Positions 7,749 to 14,308 of a DNA stretch of 14,497 nucleotides are shown here, piece after piece. Position 1 is the stretch's first letter, and each line of letters opens with the position of its first letter. Made by a program: the position numbers and the translations under genes. Source of the DNA: Candidatus Buchananbacteria bacterium (GTDB lineage: Bacteria; Patescibacteriota; Patescibacteriia; 2-01-FULL-39-33); NCBI GenBank assembly GCA_903859075.1, contig CAIOLF010000009.1:1-14497 (forward strand), read 5' to 3'. Below the pieces are notes generated by a model, which saw only the letters and a program-made list of their open reading frames with translations, did not search any database and had not been told where the DNA came from.

Positions 7749-8435
7749 TTACCGGCCTCCCTCCTTATCCAAATTATCAATCATCACGCTCAAATCAACC
7801 GAGTTTATTACCGTATCGCGGTTGAGATTGCTGCGGAATGATTTAGTAGTCGGATCATCCAAGTCAAGATCGCCGATCATCACTCCCAAATCAACGGAGT
7901 TAACCACATCATCGCCCAAGGTGGAGGTGGAAACGCCCGACAAATTAATGTCTCCCGCCAGCAGGCGCGCCGGCCCGAAAGAGGGAGAGTTATCGGTTTG
8001 GGTAAAATTCAAAGTATTGGTCGTGAATCCGGCTAAAGCCACATCATTCAGCTTCCGGCTTAGATGCTGATCGGTCTTGATATAAACATCATAAGTCCCG
8101 GAGGCGACGTTAGGAAAAGTTTCCGGATTAAGGTTGTCTCCCGCTTCGGTAGTGGTGCTTAGGCCCGGAGATACATACAAGATGTTGTTGTAATTGCCGG
8201 CATCGCGGACGGTGAGGTAATAGGTCGTACTCCAATTAGTGCTGGAAGCGCCGACGCGCGCTTCCGGAATCGCCCATTGGACTTGGGCGACAGTCCTGCC
8301 GCTGACTGTCAGCTGTATTAGATATTGCGCCGAGGAGGCGGCGAAAACTCCGGAGACTAAAGCAATGCCAATCAGCGCCAAAACGATAATGGCCAGTTTT
8401 TTATCAGTGATTAACTTTAGCAGCAGAAAAACCAT
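7749..8435 (-). CDS. Secreted protein with C-terminal dockerin-like domain
   Basis: 228 residues. The signal peptide/TM at ~12-33 ends GVFA. Residues ~35-155 form an unrecognised beta-rich region whose end (FPNVASGTYDVYIKTDQHL then LNDVALAGFTTNTLNFT) resembles the module often placed before dockerins. Residues 158-222 are dockerin-like. Loop 2 is canonical: N203, N205, D207, then INSVD ending at D214. Loop 1 starts DIN (162-164) and ends VNSVD at 182 but carries a ~9-residue insert (around STSTLGDD). Each loop is followed by the same helix, SVDL[GS]VMI. Dockerins bind cohesins in a calcium-dependent way, and the neighbouring plus-strand protein has a cohesin-like domain. The start is 3 bases after the upstream stop, so it is the last gene of the cluster and translationally coupled. 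Confidence 0.8.
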   Translation of the reverse strand: MVFLLLKLITDKKLAIIVLALIGIALVSGVFAASSAQYLIQLTVSGRTVAQVQWAIPEARVGASSTNWSTTYYLTVRDAGNYNNILYVSPGLSTTTEAGDNLNPETFPNVASGTYDVYIKTDQHLSRKLNDVALAGFTTNTLNFTQTDNSPSFGPARLLAGDINLSGVSTSTLGDDVVNSVDLGVMIGDLDLDDPTTKSFRSNLNRDTVINSVDLSVMIDNLDKEGGR

Positions 8436-8438
8436 AAA

Positions 8439-9224
8439 TTAATTCATGTAAGCGGTCACGATAATGGTCGCGCTGTAATCTCCGGAAGGTTGCAGATGCG
8501 CATTGCCGGATTCAGCGCTGAATTTGATAAAAGTGTCGGTTCCGGACGCTTCATTGGGGCCAGCGCTCTGGCCTATAAGCATTAAAGTGGTTGAAACTCC
8601 TTCCCAGCATTTGTCGAAGGTACTGCTTCCACTGGGCTGATTACAGCTAGAGCCGTTATTATAATACCTGGTCAAGACATCAGCGCCGTTAACAGAAAAA
8701 CCGAAGGATGAACCAGTGGAAGTGACCGACCACTCATAGTCCGGATCAGCTCCCGCCGGACTATAATCGGCAAAACTCGCCGAACTGGAAACATTCATAC
8801 TCTTCATCGCCGGAGAAGTGCTGGCATTAATCTCCAAACTATAGCCAATGTTATTATTAGTAATAATATGAATCGTTCCTGTGGCAACTGCTCGGCCTCC
8901 GGTCAGGCCGTCAATATCACCGGCCATAGTAGCCAGATCAGGCACGGTAAGGGCGATATATCTGTTATTTTGCTCCGTCTGCTGATAACCGGCGTGCATC
9001 TTATAACTGTCACTTTCGGAATAGCCGGTGCCGATTTCTCCGGCCGTATCCTCCAGTTTGAAATTATCCGAAGTCCCCATGCCGCCGCCGACGTTGATCG
9101 AGTCCAACTGGATCTTGAAATTGTCACTGCTCATCACGGATGCCAAAATCGGCGTCATATAGACGCCGATGGCAAGAGATATTATTACTGTAAATAAGGA
9201 TATTTTGCTTATCAAAGAAAACAT
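8439..9224 (-). CDS. Secreted surface protein, WxL-like, paralogue of the 10370-10978 product
   Basis: 261 residues with a signal peptide at 1-29 (ending PILA). Residues 30-80 contain two related units, SSDNFKIQLDSINVGGG and TSDNFKLEDTAGEIGTG, followed by SDSYKMHAGYQQ. From ~95 the protein resembles the first gene of the cluster: MAGDIDGLTGG, ATGT, then TNNNIGYSL. It ends SGDYSATIIVTAYMN, comparable to SGLYQATTTISLFMN in the paralogue. Two cysteines (in SSCNQPSG and DKCWEG) could form a disulphide. The fold and company suggest a WxL-type beta-sandwich anchored non-covalently to the wall or to the DUF916-like partner. The WxL assignment is inferred from context and topology; no strict paired W-x-L motif was found. 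It starts 17 bases after the upstream stop, without an obvious Shine-Dalgarno. Confidence 0.75.
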   Translation of the reverse strand: MFSLISKISLFTVIISLAIGVYMTPILASVMSSDNFKIQLDSINVGGGMGTSDNFKLEDTAGEIGTGYSESDSYKMHAGYQQTEQNNRYIALTVPDLATMAGDIDGLTGGRAVATGTIHIITNNNIGYSLEINASTSPAMKSMNVSSSASFADYSPAGADPDYEWSVTSTGSSFGFSVNGADVLTRYYNNGSSCNQPSGSSTFDKCWEGVSTTLMLIGQSAGPNEASGTDTFIKFSAESGNAHLQPSGDYSATIIVTAYMN

Positions 9225-9241
9225 ATTTTAACCATACTTAT

Positions 9242-10222
9242 CTATTTCCTTCTTTCAAAATTTTTCTTGAACCAATTTCTGATGCCTTGGATGATTGCAA
9301 TGAGAATAAGCAACCCCACCAGGAATATAACGATATATATCCAAGGAATAACCCAAAATGTTACTGTCTTGACATCTATTTGATCAGGCGAGCCCAGATA
9401 GCCCCTTTTAAAAGTCAGCTTGGCCGTATACCGGCCCATGGAAAAGCCCTTATCCCATTTAAGATTGTTGATGCGGATGGAGTCGGGCAAGACATAGGAA
9501 GCGTCCACGGTGATGCGATCCACGACTGAGCCATAAAGATTTTTTATTTCCAGATCGCCGGCAGGATTGAGATAAACGTTTCCGGTATTGGAAAAAGAAT
9601 AAGAAAACCCTATTGGATTTTTGGTGCTCCAATAAATTTTTTTATCAGTCCGAAAATCTTTCAAACTGCCTTCTTCTTTGACCGGTCCATTGACGCGAAC
9701 GAAATAGAGCACGGCGACTCTAGATATAAGGGGCAACTGGCCTTTGGTCTTGCCGGGCGGCACTTCCGCCTCCTGGGGTTCATCCTGCGTCGTCGCAATG
9801 ACCGAACCATATAAACCCCCGGGTACGGCATCTTTAGGAATAGAGACAGTCACAGGAACAGTAATCCGGTCCCCTGGCTGAAGCTTGAATTCCATAACTT
9901 CCGGATGCAAATAATCCTTGAGCGAATATGGTCCTGCCAACAGCCCCATGAATTCAAGCGGACTGGCGCCATCAGTAGTGCCCCGGAAATCCTCCAGTTC
10001 CAGCTTAAATTTTGTTTCAGTTTTAAAACGATTGGTAATCTCAACATTTTTGGTTACGGTCTGTCCGGGGTCCATAAATAGATAATATTTGCCGGGACCG
10101 ACCACATAATCGTTAGCATCACCGATATTACTGATCTGTTCGATTTTGGGTGCGGCGAGAGCGGCGCTGACAGCCAAAAAACACATCACGACCGCCACTA
10201 AAACCAAGGATAACTTTTTCAT
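9242..10222 (-). CDS. DUF916/DUF3324-like membrane-anchored surface protein
   Basis: 326 residues. Signal peptide 1-23 (ending ALAA before PKIEQ). Residues ~38-150 form a first Ig-like domain of DUF916 (WxL peptidoglycan-binding) type: YLFMDPGQTVTKNVEITNR, then FKLQPGDRITVPVTVSIPKD and GGLYGSVIAT. Residues ~165-290 form a second domain like DUF3324: ISRVAVLYFVRVNG, SFSNTGNVYLNPAGDLEIKN, then GRYTAKLTFKRG. One TM helix (294-313) is followed by a basic tail (RNWFKKNFERRK), the usual topology of this family, with both domains outside the cell. In Firmicutes these proteins are encoded beside WxL proteins and hold them at the wall; here it sits between two WxL-like candidates. No Shine-Dalgarno is visible. 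Confidence 0.75.
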   Translation of the reverse strand: MKKLSLVLVAVVMCFLAVSAALAAPKIEQISNIGDANDYVVGPGKYYLFMDPGQTVTKNVEITNRFKTETKFKLELEDFRGTTDGASPLEFMGLLAGPYSLKDYLHPEVMEFKLQPGDRITVPVTVSIPKDAVPGGLYGSVIATTQDEPQEAEVPPGKTKGQLPLISRVAVLYFVRVNGPVKEEGSLKDFRTDKKIYWSTKNPIGFSYSFSNTGNVYLNPAGDLEIKNLYGSVVDRITVDASYVLPDSIRINNLKWDKGFSMGRYTAKLTFKRGYLGSPDQIDVKTVTFWVIPWIYIVIFLVGLLILIAIIQGIRNWFKKNFERRK

Positions 10223-10311
10223 AAATTATTCTAATTATTTGCAATTTAAAATTTTGATTAGTAATTGATTAACAAATTCAATATGAACGAGGGATTTTTG
10301 AAAGCTTATAA

Positions 10312-10335
10312 GGTATCCAAATTGCTTTGGATACC
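10312..10335 (-). terminator. Hairpin between the first and second genes of the surface cluster
   Basis: GGTATCCAAA and its inverse form a perfect 10-bp stem with a 4-base loop, 34 bases after the stop at 10370. On the minus strand an outer GAAAG/CTTTC pairing can extend it, but no clear T run follows. It may be a partial terminator or an RNA-stabilising hairpin that raises the first gene's yield over the downstream genes; this is inference. Confidence 0.45.
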
Positions 10336-10369
10336 CGAAAGCTCTTTCTTTTTTGTAAAGAAAAAACTC

Positions 10370-10978
10370 TTAATTCATAAACAGGGAAATGGTCGTGGTC
10401 GCCTGATACAGCCCGGACACAAATAAAGCAGGGCCGGTAACTTCAGCTTCATAATCCACTTTTACGCTATCTCCAGAAATTGTACTCTCTTCCGTTGTCG
10501 AGGCAATCGTAGCGGCTGAACCGCCGCTTCCTACCCAACCGCCTTCTGGTCCCTTATAACCAAAACTGCCGGCTCCGGCAGCTGGGGCAGTCCAAGTAGC
10601 TCCAGCCGCTTCAGCGCCAAAAAAATCAGCCGCATCCTCAATACTCGTCATAGCGGTAACAGCAGCCTGCATAGTATAGCCAGCTTCATTATTGGTTACA
10701 GCTGTGCAAGATCTAGTGCCGGTAGCCACGCCGCCGGTCATACCATCTAAGTCGCCTGCCATAGATACTGGTGTTGAAGTATCGCATGTCAATGACATTT
10801 CGGAATCAACGGATAATTGGACATTGTAAGGAATACTAATGGCAGTAGACGGATGGCCGTTTTCTTGACCGTCAGTGGAAGTAACCGTCGCGGCGCTGGC
10901 CATGACTCCTTCAAACATAAAGAAGCCGTTGCCTAGCACAAAAGCGATCGCTAAAGTCAGTACTAAAATTTTCTTCAT
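10370..10978 (-). CDS. Secreted surface protein, WxL-like, first gene of the cluster
   Basis: 202 residues from ATG 10978, chosen because AGGTGA sits 8 bases upstream. A longer frame from GTG 10990 would use part of that ribosome site as its start codon. Signal peptide residues 1-28 end GVMASA. The mature part holds NVQLSVDSEMSLTCD, MAGDLDGMTGG, then TRSCTAVTNNEAGYTM, and ends SGLYQATTTISLFMN. The MAGD.DG.TGG, TNN..GY and terminal SG.Y.AT...MN motifs match the 261-residue protein downstream. Two cysteines (TCD, SCT) may pair. It is Ala/Gly/Thr rich in the middle. Likely an abundant wall-associated or pilin-like subunit: it has the best ribosome site of the cluster, a structured leader, and a hairpin after the stop. 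Confidence 0.75.
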   Translation of the reverse strand: MKKILVLTLAIAFVLGNGFFMFEGVMASAATVTSTDGQENGHPSTAISIPYNVQLSVDSEMSLTCDTSTPVSMAGDLDGMTGGVATGTRSCTAVTNNEAGYTMQAAVTAMTSIEDAADFFGAEAAGATWTAPAAGAGSFGYKGPEGGWVGSGGSAATIASTTEESTISGDSVKVDYEAEVTGPALFVSGLYQATTTISLFMN

Positions 10979-11015
10979 AAATTTTTTCACCTAAATTTAA
11001 TTATTAAGTTCGTTT

Positions 11016-11121
11016 TTTGCTCGACCTTTGAGCAAATACCGCCAAAAACCTACGAATCCTTGCGTAAATCAAGCATGCAAGCTAACGTAAAAATTCGCAC
11101 ATGCTTACTGGGGGTATTTAC
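11016..11121 (-). ncRNA. Candidate structured 5' leader (three-way junction, switch-like)
   Basis: Minus-strand leader of the surface cluster. P1 pairs GTAAATACC (11121-11113) with GGTATTTGC (11040-11032), 9 bp, and continues as CCAG/TTGG past a C-C mismatch. Inside it are P2, AAGCATG/CATGCTT (11106-11100 with 11077-11071), and P3, TACG/CGTA (11066-11063 with 11054-11051). A fourth hairpin, TTTGCTC/GAGCAAA (11036-11030 with 11022-11016), reuses five bases of the 3' P1 strand, so the two folds exclude each other. The predicted transcript start falls at the first base of P1. It matches no riboswitch class I can recognise. Confidence 0.5.
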
Positions 11122-11127
11122 TCTTTA

Positions 11128-11173
11128 ATTATAACATAAACCTGTGGAAAAACTAAAATTATCATGTGGATAA
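11128..11173 (-). promoter_or_regulatory. Promoter of the surface cluster: TTATCCACA box and extended -10
   Basis: Minus-strand TGTTATAAT is an extended -10 (TATAAT at 11133-11128). TTATCCACA lies at 11173-11165, and a second DnaA-box-like site, TTTTCCACA, at 11151-11143 covers the -35 region. The box-to--10 distance is identical to that at 2552-2597. Confidence 0.6.
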
Positions 11174-11232
11174 ATATTTTGTTCAAATTAAATGAATAGC
11201 ACCAGCCATAATTTAACTTTTTGAATAAAAAT

Positions 11233-11261
11233 AAAAAGCCCCGTTTCTGACGGAACTCTTT
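11233..11261 (-). terminator. Intrinsic terminator of the GerMN gene
   Basis: On the minus strand a 12-bp stem with three G-U pairs, AAAGAGTTCCGT with ACGGGGCTTTTT, closes a CAGAA loop and runs into TTTTTATTTTTATT. It begins 23 bases after the stop at 11285. The rest of 11141-11232 shows only the upstream part of the cluster promoter. Confidence 0.8.
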
Positions 11262-11284
11262 ATCTAAATTTAGATAATTTATAG

Positions 11285-12307
11285 TTATGGCTGCAAAATT
11301 TCGTCCTGCTGGCAATTGCCATCAACGCAGATAAGAACCGATTTCACCTGAGGAAATTGTTTCATGGTCTGCTCTATCTGCGCCCGAGCGGCGGACACCG
11401 CGCAGGAACCGCCGATATTATTTAAGGATGCGGTAAAATTCACTTCCGCCACTCCTTTATCGCTTACTTTCACGGTCTTGAGCATCGTGCCGACCGGAAT
11501 ATTAGTAATAAATCCCTGATCCTTTTCTTCCGGCGTCAAAGTCGTGAGCAGTCCGCGGATAGTATTAATAACATCGGAATCATATTTCTTTTCCGCGTTC
11601 CTCTCCAAGGGAAATACTTTACTGCAATCAGCCGCGCCAGGATTTTTCATGGAGTTCGGATAGTAAGCGATAATTTTGGTAGTAGAGGCCGTGGCCGCGC
11701 CGCTAGCCGGCGTCGGGGTCAACTGTGGCTGATTAGCCGCTTGTTCGCTGACTTTGTCATTAAGCTTGCGGCTGTCTTCCGCCACTATGTTCACCTTGCC
11801 CTTTTCCTGCTCGTTGCTGACTTTTACGTTGACATTAGCGATCGTATCCAAAACATTAATGCCCGTCCCCTTATTGCTGAAAAATTTCACCAGCAAAAAA
11901 ACGACCAAAATAATAATTATGATAAAAATTATTTTCCAAACTATTCCGCCATTTTTATTGTCAGCATCTCCAATTGCCGGCAACGGCTGCGCTTTAATCT
12001 CCGGTTCCGGTTCTTTTTTTTCTAAGGCGGGGCCGGCTTCAAGCGGCTTGTTATCCGGCTGAGCAAATATTGCCGGCTGATTAGTCTCGCTAACTGCGGT
12101 TTCTGCCGCGGCTCCCGCAGACGGCTGCTGTTCCACCGGTTCTACCGTCTGAACTTCAACTACCATCTCTTCCACCACTAATTCTTCCGGTTTATTTTCC
12201 GCCATTAGCTCTTCTGCCGGCGCGGCAGCATTAGCATCCGAATTATTATCTGAAGGCGCGTTTTGATTCTTTAAAACATCTCCCTCCTGATTTTTATCTT
12301 CTTCCAT
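11285..12307 (-). CDS. Single-pass membrane protein with extracellular GerMN domain
   Basis: 340 residues. Residues 1-120 are acidic and Pro/Ala/Glu rich, have no signal peptide, and are probably disordered and cytoplasmic. A TM helix spans ~122-143 (IVWKIIFIIIIILVVFLLV). A linker with a Pro/Thr/Ala stretch (195-210) follows. Residues 211-338 match the GerMN (spore germination/sporulation GerM) fold: KIIAYYPNS, a long helix with TIRGLLTTLTPEEKDQG, then IPVGTMLKTVKVSDKGVAEVNF, NIGGSCAVSAARAQIEQTM and VKSVLICVDG. Cysteines 228, 302, 327 and 332 could form outer disulphides. Outside spore formers the domain occurs in envelope proteins of uncertain role. No Shine-Dalgarno precedes ATG 12307. The tRNA-Pro gene ends 53 bases upstream on the same strand with no terminator between, so the two may be co-transcribed. 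Confidence 0.8.
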   Translation of the reverse strand: MEEDKNQEGDVLKNQNAPSDNNSDANAAAPAEELMAENKPEELVVEEMVVEVQTVEPVEQQPSAGAAAETAVSETNQPAIFAQPDNKPLEAGPALEKKEPEPEIKAQPLPAIGDADNKNGGIVWKIIFIIIIILVVFLLVKFFSNKGTGINVLDTIANVNVKVSNEQEKGKVNIVAEDSRKLNDKVSEQAANQPQLTPTPASGAATASTTKIIAYYPNSMKNPGAADCSKVFPLERNAEKKYDSDVINTIRGLLTTLTPEEKDQGFITNIPVGTMLKTVKVSDKGVAEVNFTASLNNIGGSCAVSAARAQIEQTMKQFPQVKSVLICVDGNCQQDEILQP

Positions 12308-12360
12308 ATGAATGGAGTTATGATTTAAATGAGTATATTAATTATTTTAAACATTTATAA

Positions 12361-12431
12361 TCGGGGTGCCGGGAATTGAACCCGGTCTATACCCACCCCA
12401 TGGGCACGTACTACCGGCATACTCCACCCCG
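12361..12431 (-). tRNA. tRNA-Pro (anticodon GGG)
   Basis: 71 nt. The acceptor CGGGGTG/CACCCCG starts with C1-G72, characteristic of bacterial tRNA-Pro. D stem GTAT/GTAC around GCCGGTA; anticodon stem TGCCC/GGGTA with loop ATGGGGT, giving GGG at 34-36, U33 and G37; four-base variable loop; T arm CCGGG-TTCAATT-CCCGG; discriminator A. The CCA end is not encoded. Confidence 0.95.
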
Positions 12432-12452
12432 CCAGATTAAAAGATCAACTAC

Positions 12453-12481
12453 ATCTTAACTTTATTCAGAAAATATTGCAA
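12453..12481 (-). promoter_or_regulatory. Promoter of tRNA-Pro
   Basis: Minus-strand TTGCAA (12481-12476), a 17-base spacer, then TAAGAT (12458-12453). The expected start is ~15 bases before the tRNA. It may also supply the GerMN gene downstream. Confidence 0.55.
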
Positions 12482-12496
12482 GTTGCGTTAATTGCC

Positions 12497-13300
12497 TTAT
12501 TTTAGTTTAATTATGCGTTTTTTGGCGGCAATCGCCAAAGTCCCTTTATAAGCGCCTTTGCCCAAAAATAAAGGATAAAAATCTTTGCGAGAATAAACTA
12601 TTTTTTTCTTTATTTTCCCGATTGCCTGGCCTTTTCTGATTTTATGGAAATCCCGTAAATCTTTATTTTGACAAAAACCGTCCGACACTTTATAGACGCC
12701 GAAGGCATCATATAATTCTTTGGCGGTAAATTCTTTCTTTGATCCGACAATCACTCCCAAATTAGTCAGCAACGCCAGCATATCAGACAATGCTTTACGA
12801 TAATTTTTCCCCGACTTGTTTGGTCCGTATTCAATTGCCAGCCCGGCCTTGGCGTGAGTGATCATCTCCTGGCCGCCAAATACCGACTGGCGGGCCAGCA
12901 TGACTTTTTTTATCGGCACCATTGATAATAATTTTTTTGTCTGCGGATCAAGGCGGGTAACAATCGCCAATTTATCAAACCGGGAATTGGTGGCATGGAT
13001 ATCGATTGCTAAATCATATTTTTTGAGCTCTTGATGCAGACGATAAGCCAAACCAGCTTCAAAACGAGCGCCTTTTTTTCCGGGAAAAGAGCGGTTGAGA
13101 TCTTTTTTTAGTTCTCGCTTCTTTTTTAGCATCGCCGGCTCATTGGCGATGATCAGTCCTAGAGTTCCTTTGATGTTTTTTAATTTTTTAATCTCCCTGA
13201 TTACCAGCTTGCCAATGATCTCATCGCCATGGACGCAGCCGACAATGGCGATCTTGGGATTTCCCGAACTGATTATTTTTTGACTGATTGTTTTGGACAT
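12497..13300 (-). CDS. Succinylglutamate desuccinylase/aspartoacylase-family zinc hydrolase
   Basis: 267 residues. The M14-like zinc site is complete: HGDE gives His24 and Glu27 (GCVHGDE), and His102 lies in AIDIHAT. DLNRSFPG (68-74) provides the Asn-Arg substrate-carboxylate pair, and Glu157 in AIEYG is the likely catalytic base. Family members cut N-acyl amino acids or peptide-like amides in the cytoplasm; there is no signal peptide. The C-terminal third (~190-267) is Lys rich and resembles the beta barrel of AspA/AstE. The exact substrate cannot be read from sequence. No Shine-Dalgarno precedes ATG 13300. A TATAAA element just after the preceding terminator could be its -10. Assignment to AstE or AspA itself would be overreach, since no arginine or aspartate catabolic genes are nearby. 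Confidence 0.85.
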   Translation of the reverse strand: MSKTISQKIISSGNPKIAIVGCVHGDEIIGKLVIREIKKLKNIKGTLGLIIANEPAMLKKKRELKKDLNRSFPGKKGARFEAGLAYRLHQELKKYDLAIDIHATNSRFDKLAIVTRLDPQTKKLLSMVPIKKVMLARQSVFGGQEMITHAKAGLAIEYGPNKSGKNYRKALSDMLALLTNLGVIVGSKKEFTAKELYDAFGVYKVSDGFCQNKDLRDFHKIRKGQAIGKIKKKIVYSRKDFYPLFLGKGAYKGTLAIAAKKRIIKLK

Positions 13301-13334
13301 AAAGATATTTAATATATTTTATAGTAAAAAGAGT

Positions 13335-13363
13335 GAGGGAGCAATAGCTTCTATTACTCCCTC
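13335..13363 (-). terminator. Intrinsic terminator after the GCS2-family gene
   Basis: On the minus strand GAGGGAGTAATAG pairs with CTATTGCTCCCTC (13 bp, one G-U) around a three-base loop, followed by ACTCTTTTTAC. It lies 16 bases past the stop at 13380 and separates this gene from the zinc hydrolase. Confidence 0.85.
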
Positions 13364-13379
13364 GTCGACCTACATCAGG

Positions 13380-14237
13380 TCAGTTGGGCCAACCTTCATC
13401 AGGAGGTATTTCCACTTTCGCGCTCAGGCAAAGGCGGTGGCAAATCTGCGCCCAATTCACGATCTGATCGATATCCGCGGTCGTATCAAAGACTCGGAAT
13501 TCGATCGTGCCATGCTTGGAAATCCGGATGAAATCCCAGAGCCGCCGCGGATCGCGATCAAAACCGTCACGCTTTGCCCGCTCGTAAAATTCCTGCCATC
13601 CCCGGTAATGCGGCGGTTCCGGCGCGGTTACCAAGTGCTTTTCGAATAAGCGGATGCGTTCGCTTTTAGCTATGCCGTTTCGGACTACATCCCGATAAAG
13701 TCCCAGCCGGTCTCCAGTATTAGTGAAGCCGATTTCATAGAGGCGCGGCAGCTCCTTAATTACCCGGTTATAAACCTCCAGCGCTGTTACGTAATCGGAC
13801 ATGCCAATGTGAATATGCACGCCGGCCACGCGGCAGGCAGCTCTTAGCACCGCCTCCGGCAGCTCCTTGGTGATCCGCAAATAACGTTCCTCCGGATAGA
13901 CGTCAAGCGGCATGTCTTCCGGCGCGACGCCGTGAAAAGCCCGACGAAAACCCAAGGCCTGTTCGGCCGGCTGGATGCCCGCTTCATTGAGCAATAATTC
14001 CTGCCGGACATCGTCGATGGCGACGGGATTGGAAAACCTGTCCTCCAGCTGGCAAGCAGACAATTCATAGCCGTAACAGCGGCTGCGGCTTCCGTGATGT
14101 TTCCACAACCACTCCAATACCTGCGGCGCCCACGGCACGATATTGCCGTCCAGGTCAGTCAAATGACATTCCCGCTCAATGCCGACGAGCAGGTCGTTTT
14201 GACGCTGAAAATTAAAAAGAGCAATGAAATTGTGCAT
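13380..14237 (-). CDS. GCS2-family carboxylate-amine ligase (glutamate-cysteine ligase-like), short form
   Basis: 285 residues. Motifs in order: LVGIERECHL (17-26, the GxExE-like metal/ATP site), YELSACQLE (57-65), GVHIHIGM (139-146) and GTIEFRVFDTT (243-253), all typical of YbdK/GCS2 proteins, which join an amino group to a glutamate-like carboxylate using ATP. Family members are usually ~370 residues; this one stops ~30 residues after the FRVFDTT motif, so the usual C-terminal segment is missing, yet the end is a normal TGA with a terminator close behind. It may be a naturally short form. No glutathione synthase lies nearby, so the product is uncertain. GGAGGA 9 bases before ATG is the strongest ribosome site in the window. 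No clear -10 lies between the gene and the hairpins upstream. Confidence 0.85.
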   Translation of the reverse strand: MHNFIALFNFQRQNDLLVGIERECHLTDLDGNIVPWAPQVLEWLWKHHGSRSRCYGYELSACQLEDRFSNPVAIDDVRQELLLNEAGIQPAEQALGFRRAFHGVAPEDMPLDVYPEERYLRITKELPEAVLRAACRVAGVHIHIGMSDYVTALEVYNRVIKELPRLYEIGFTNTGDRLGLYRDVVRNGIAKSERIRLFEKHLVTAPEPPHYRGWQEFYERAKRDGFDRDPRRLWDFIRISKHGTIEFRVFDTTADIDQIVNWAQICHRLCLSAKVEIPPDEGWPN

Positions 14238-14245
14238 GACTTATT

Positions 14246-14251
14246 TCCTCC
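14246..14251 (-). promoter_or_regulatory. Strong Shine-Dalgarno of the GCS2-family gene
   Basis: GGAGGA on the minus strand, 8-9 bases before ATG 14237, fixes the start. A GC-rich inverted repeat (GCCGGC at 14274-14279 and 14289-14294) lies just upstream. Confidence 0.85.
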
Positions 14252-14308
14252 TATCTGATGTCACATTTTTTTGCGCCGGCCTTATTGCCAGCCGGCTGAT
14301 AACTTAGT

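Noticed and set aside
10979..10990. GTG at 10990 as the start of the 202-aa surface protein
   Set aside because: AGGTGA, which includes this GTG, is the ribosome site for ATG 10978, which also gives a better signal peptide.
11040..11105. Two tiny ORFs in the leader (6 and 8 codons)
   Set aside because: No ribosome sites, and both lie within the paired arms of the proposed RNA fold.
11032..11121. Known riboswitch class (cyclic di-GMP-I was considered because of ACGCAAGG)
   Set aside because: The helix order and the remaining conserved bases of that class do not fit; no other class could be recognised by eye.
11143..11173. Replication origin from clustered DnaA-box-like sites
   Set aside because: Only two sites occur here and one near 2589, each tied to a promoter; no dnaA or dnaN gene or AT-rich unwinding array is present.
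11118..11315. 65-aa minus-strand ORF overlapping the GerMN gene end
   Set aside because: It overlaps the terminator and promoter of neighbouring genes, has no ribosome site and is out of frame with the GerMN domain.
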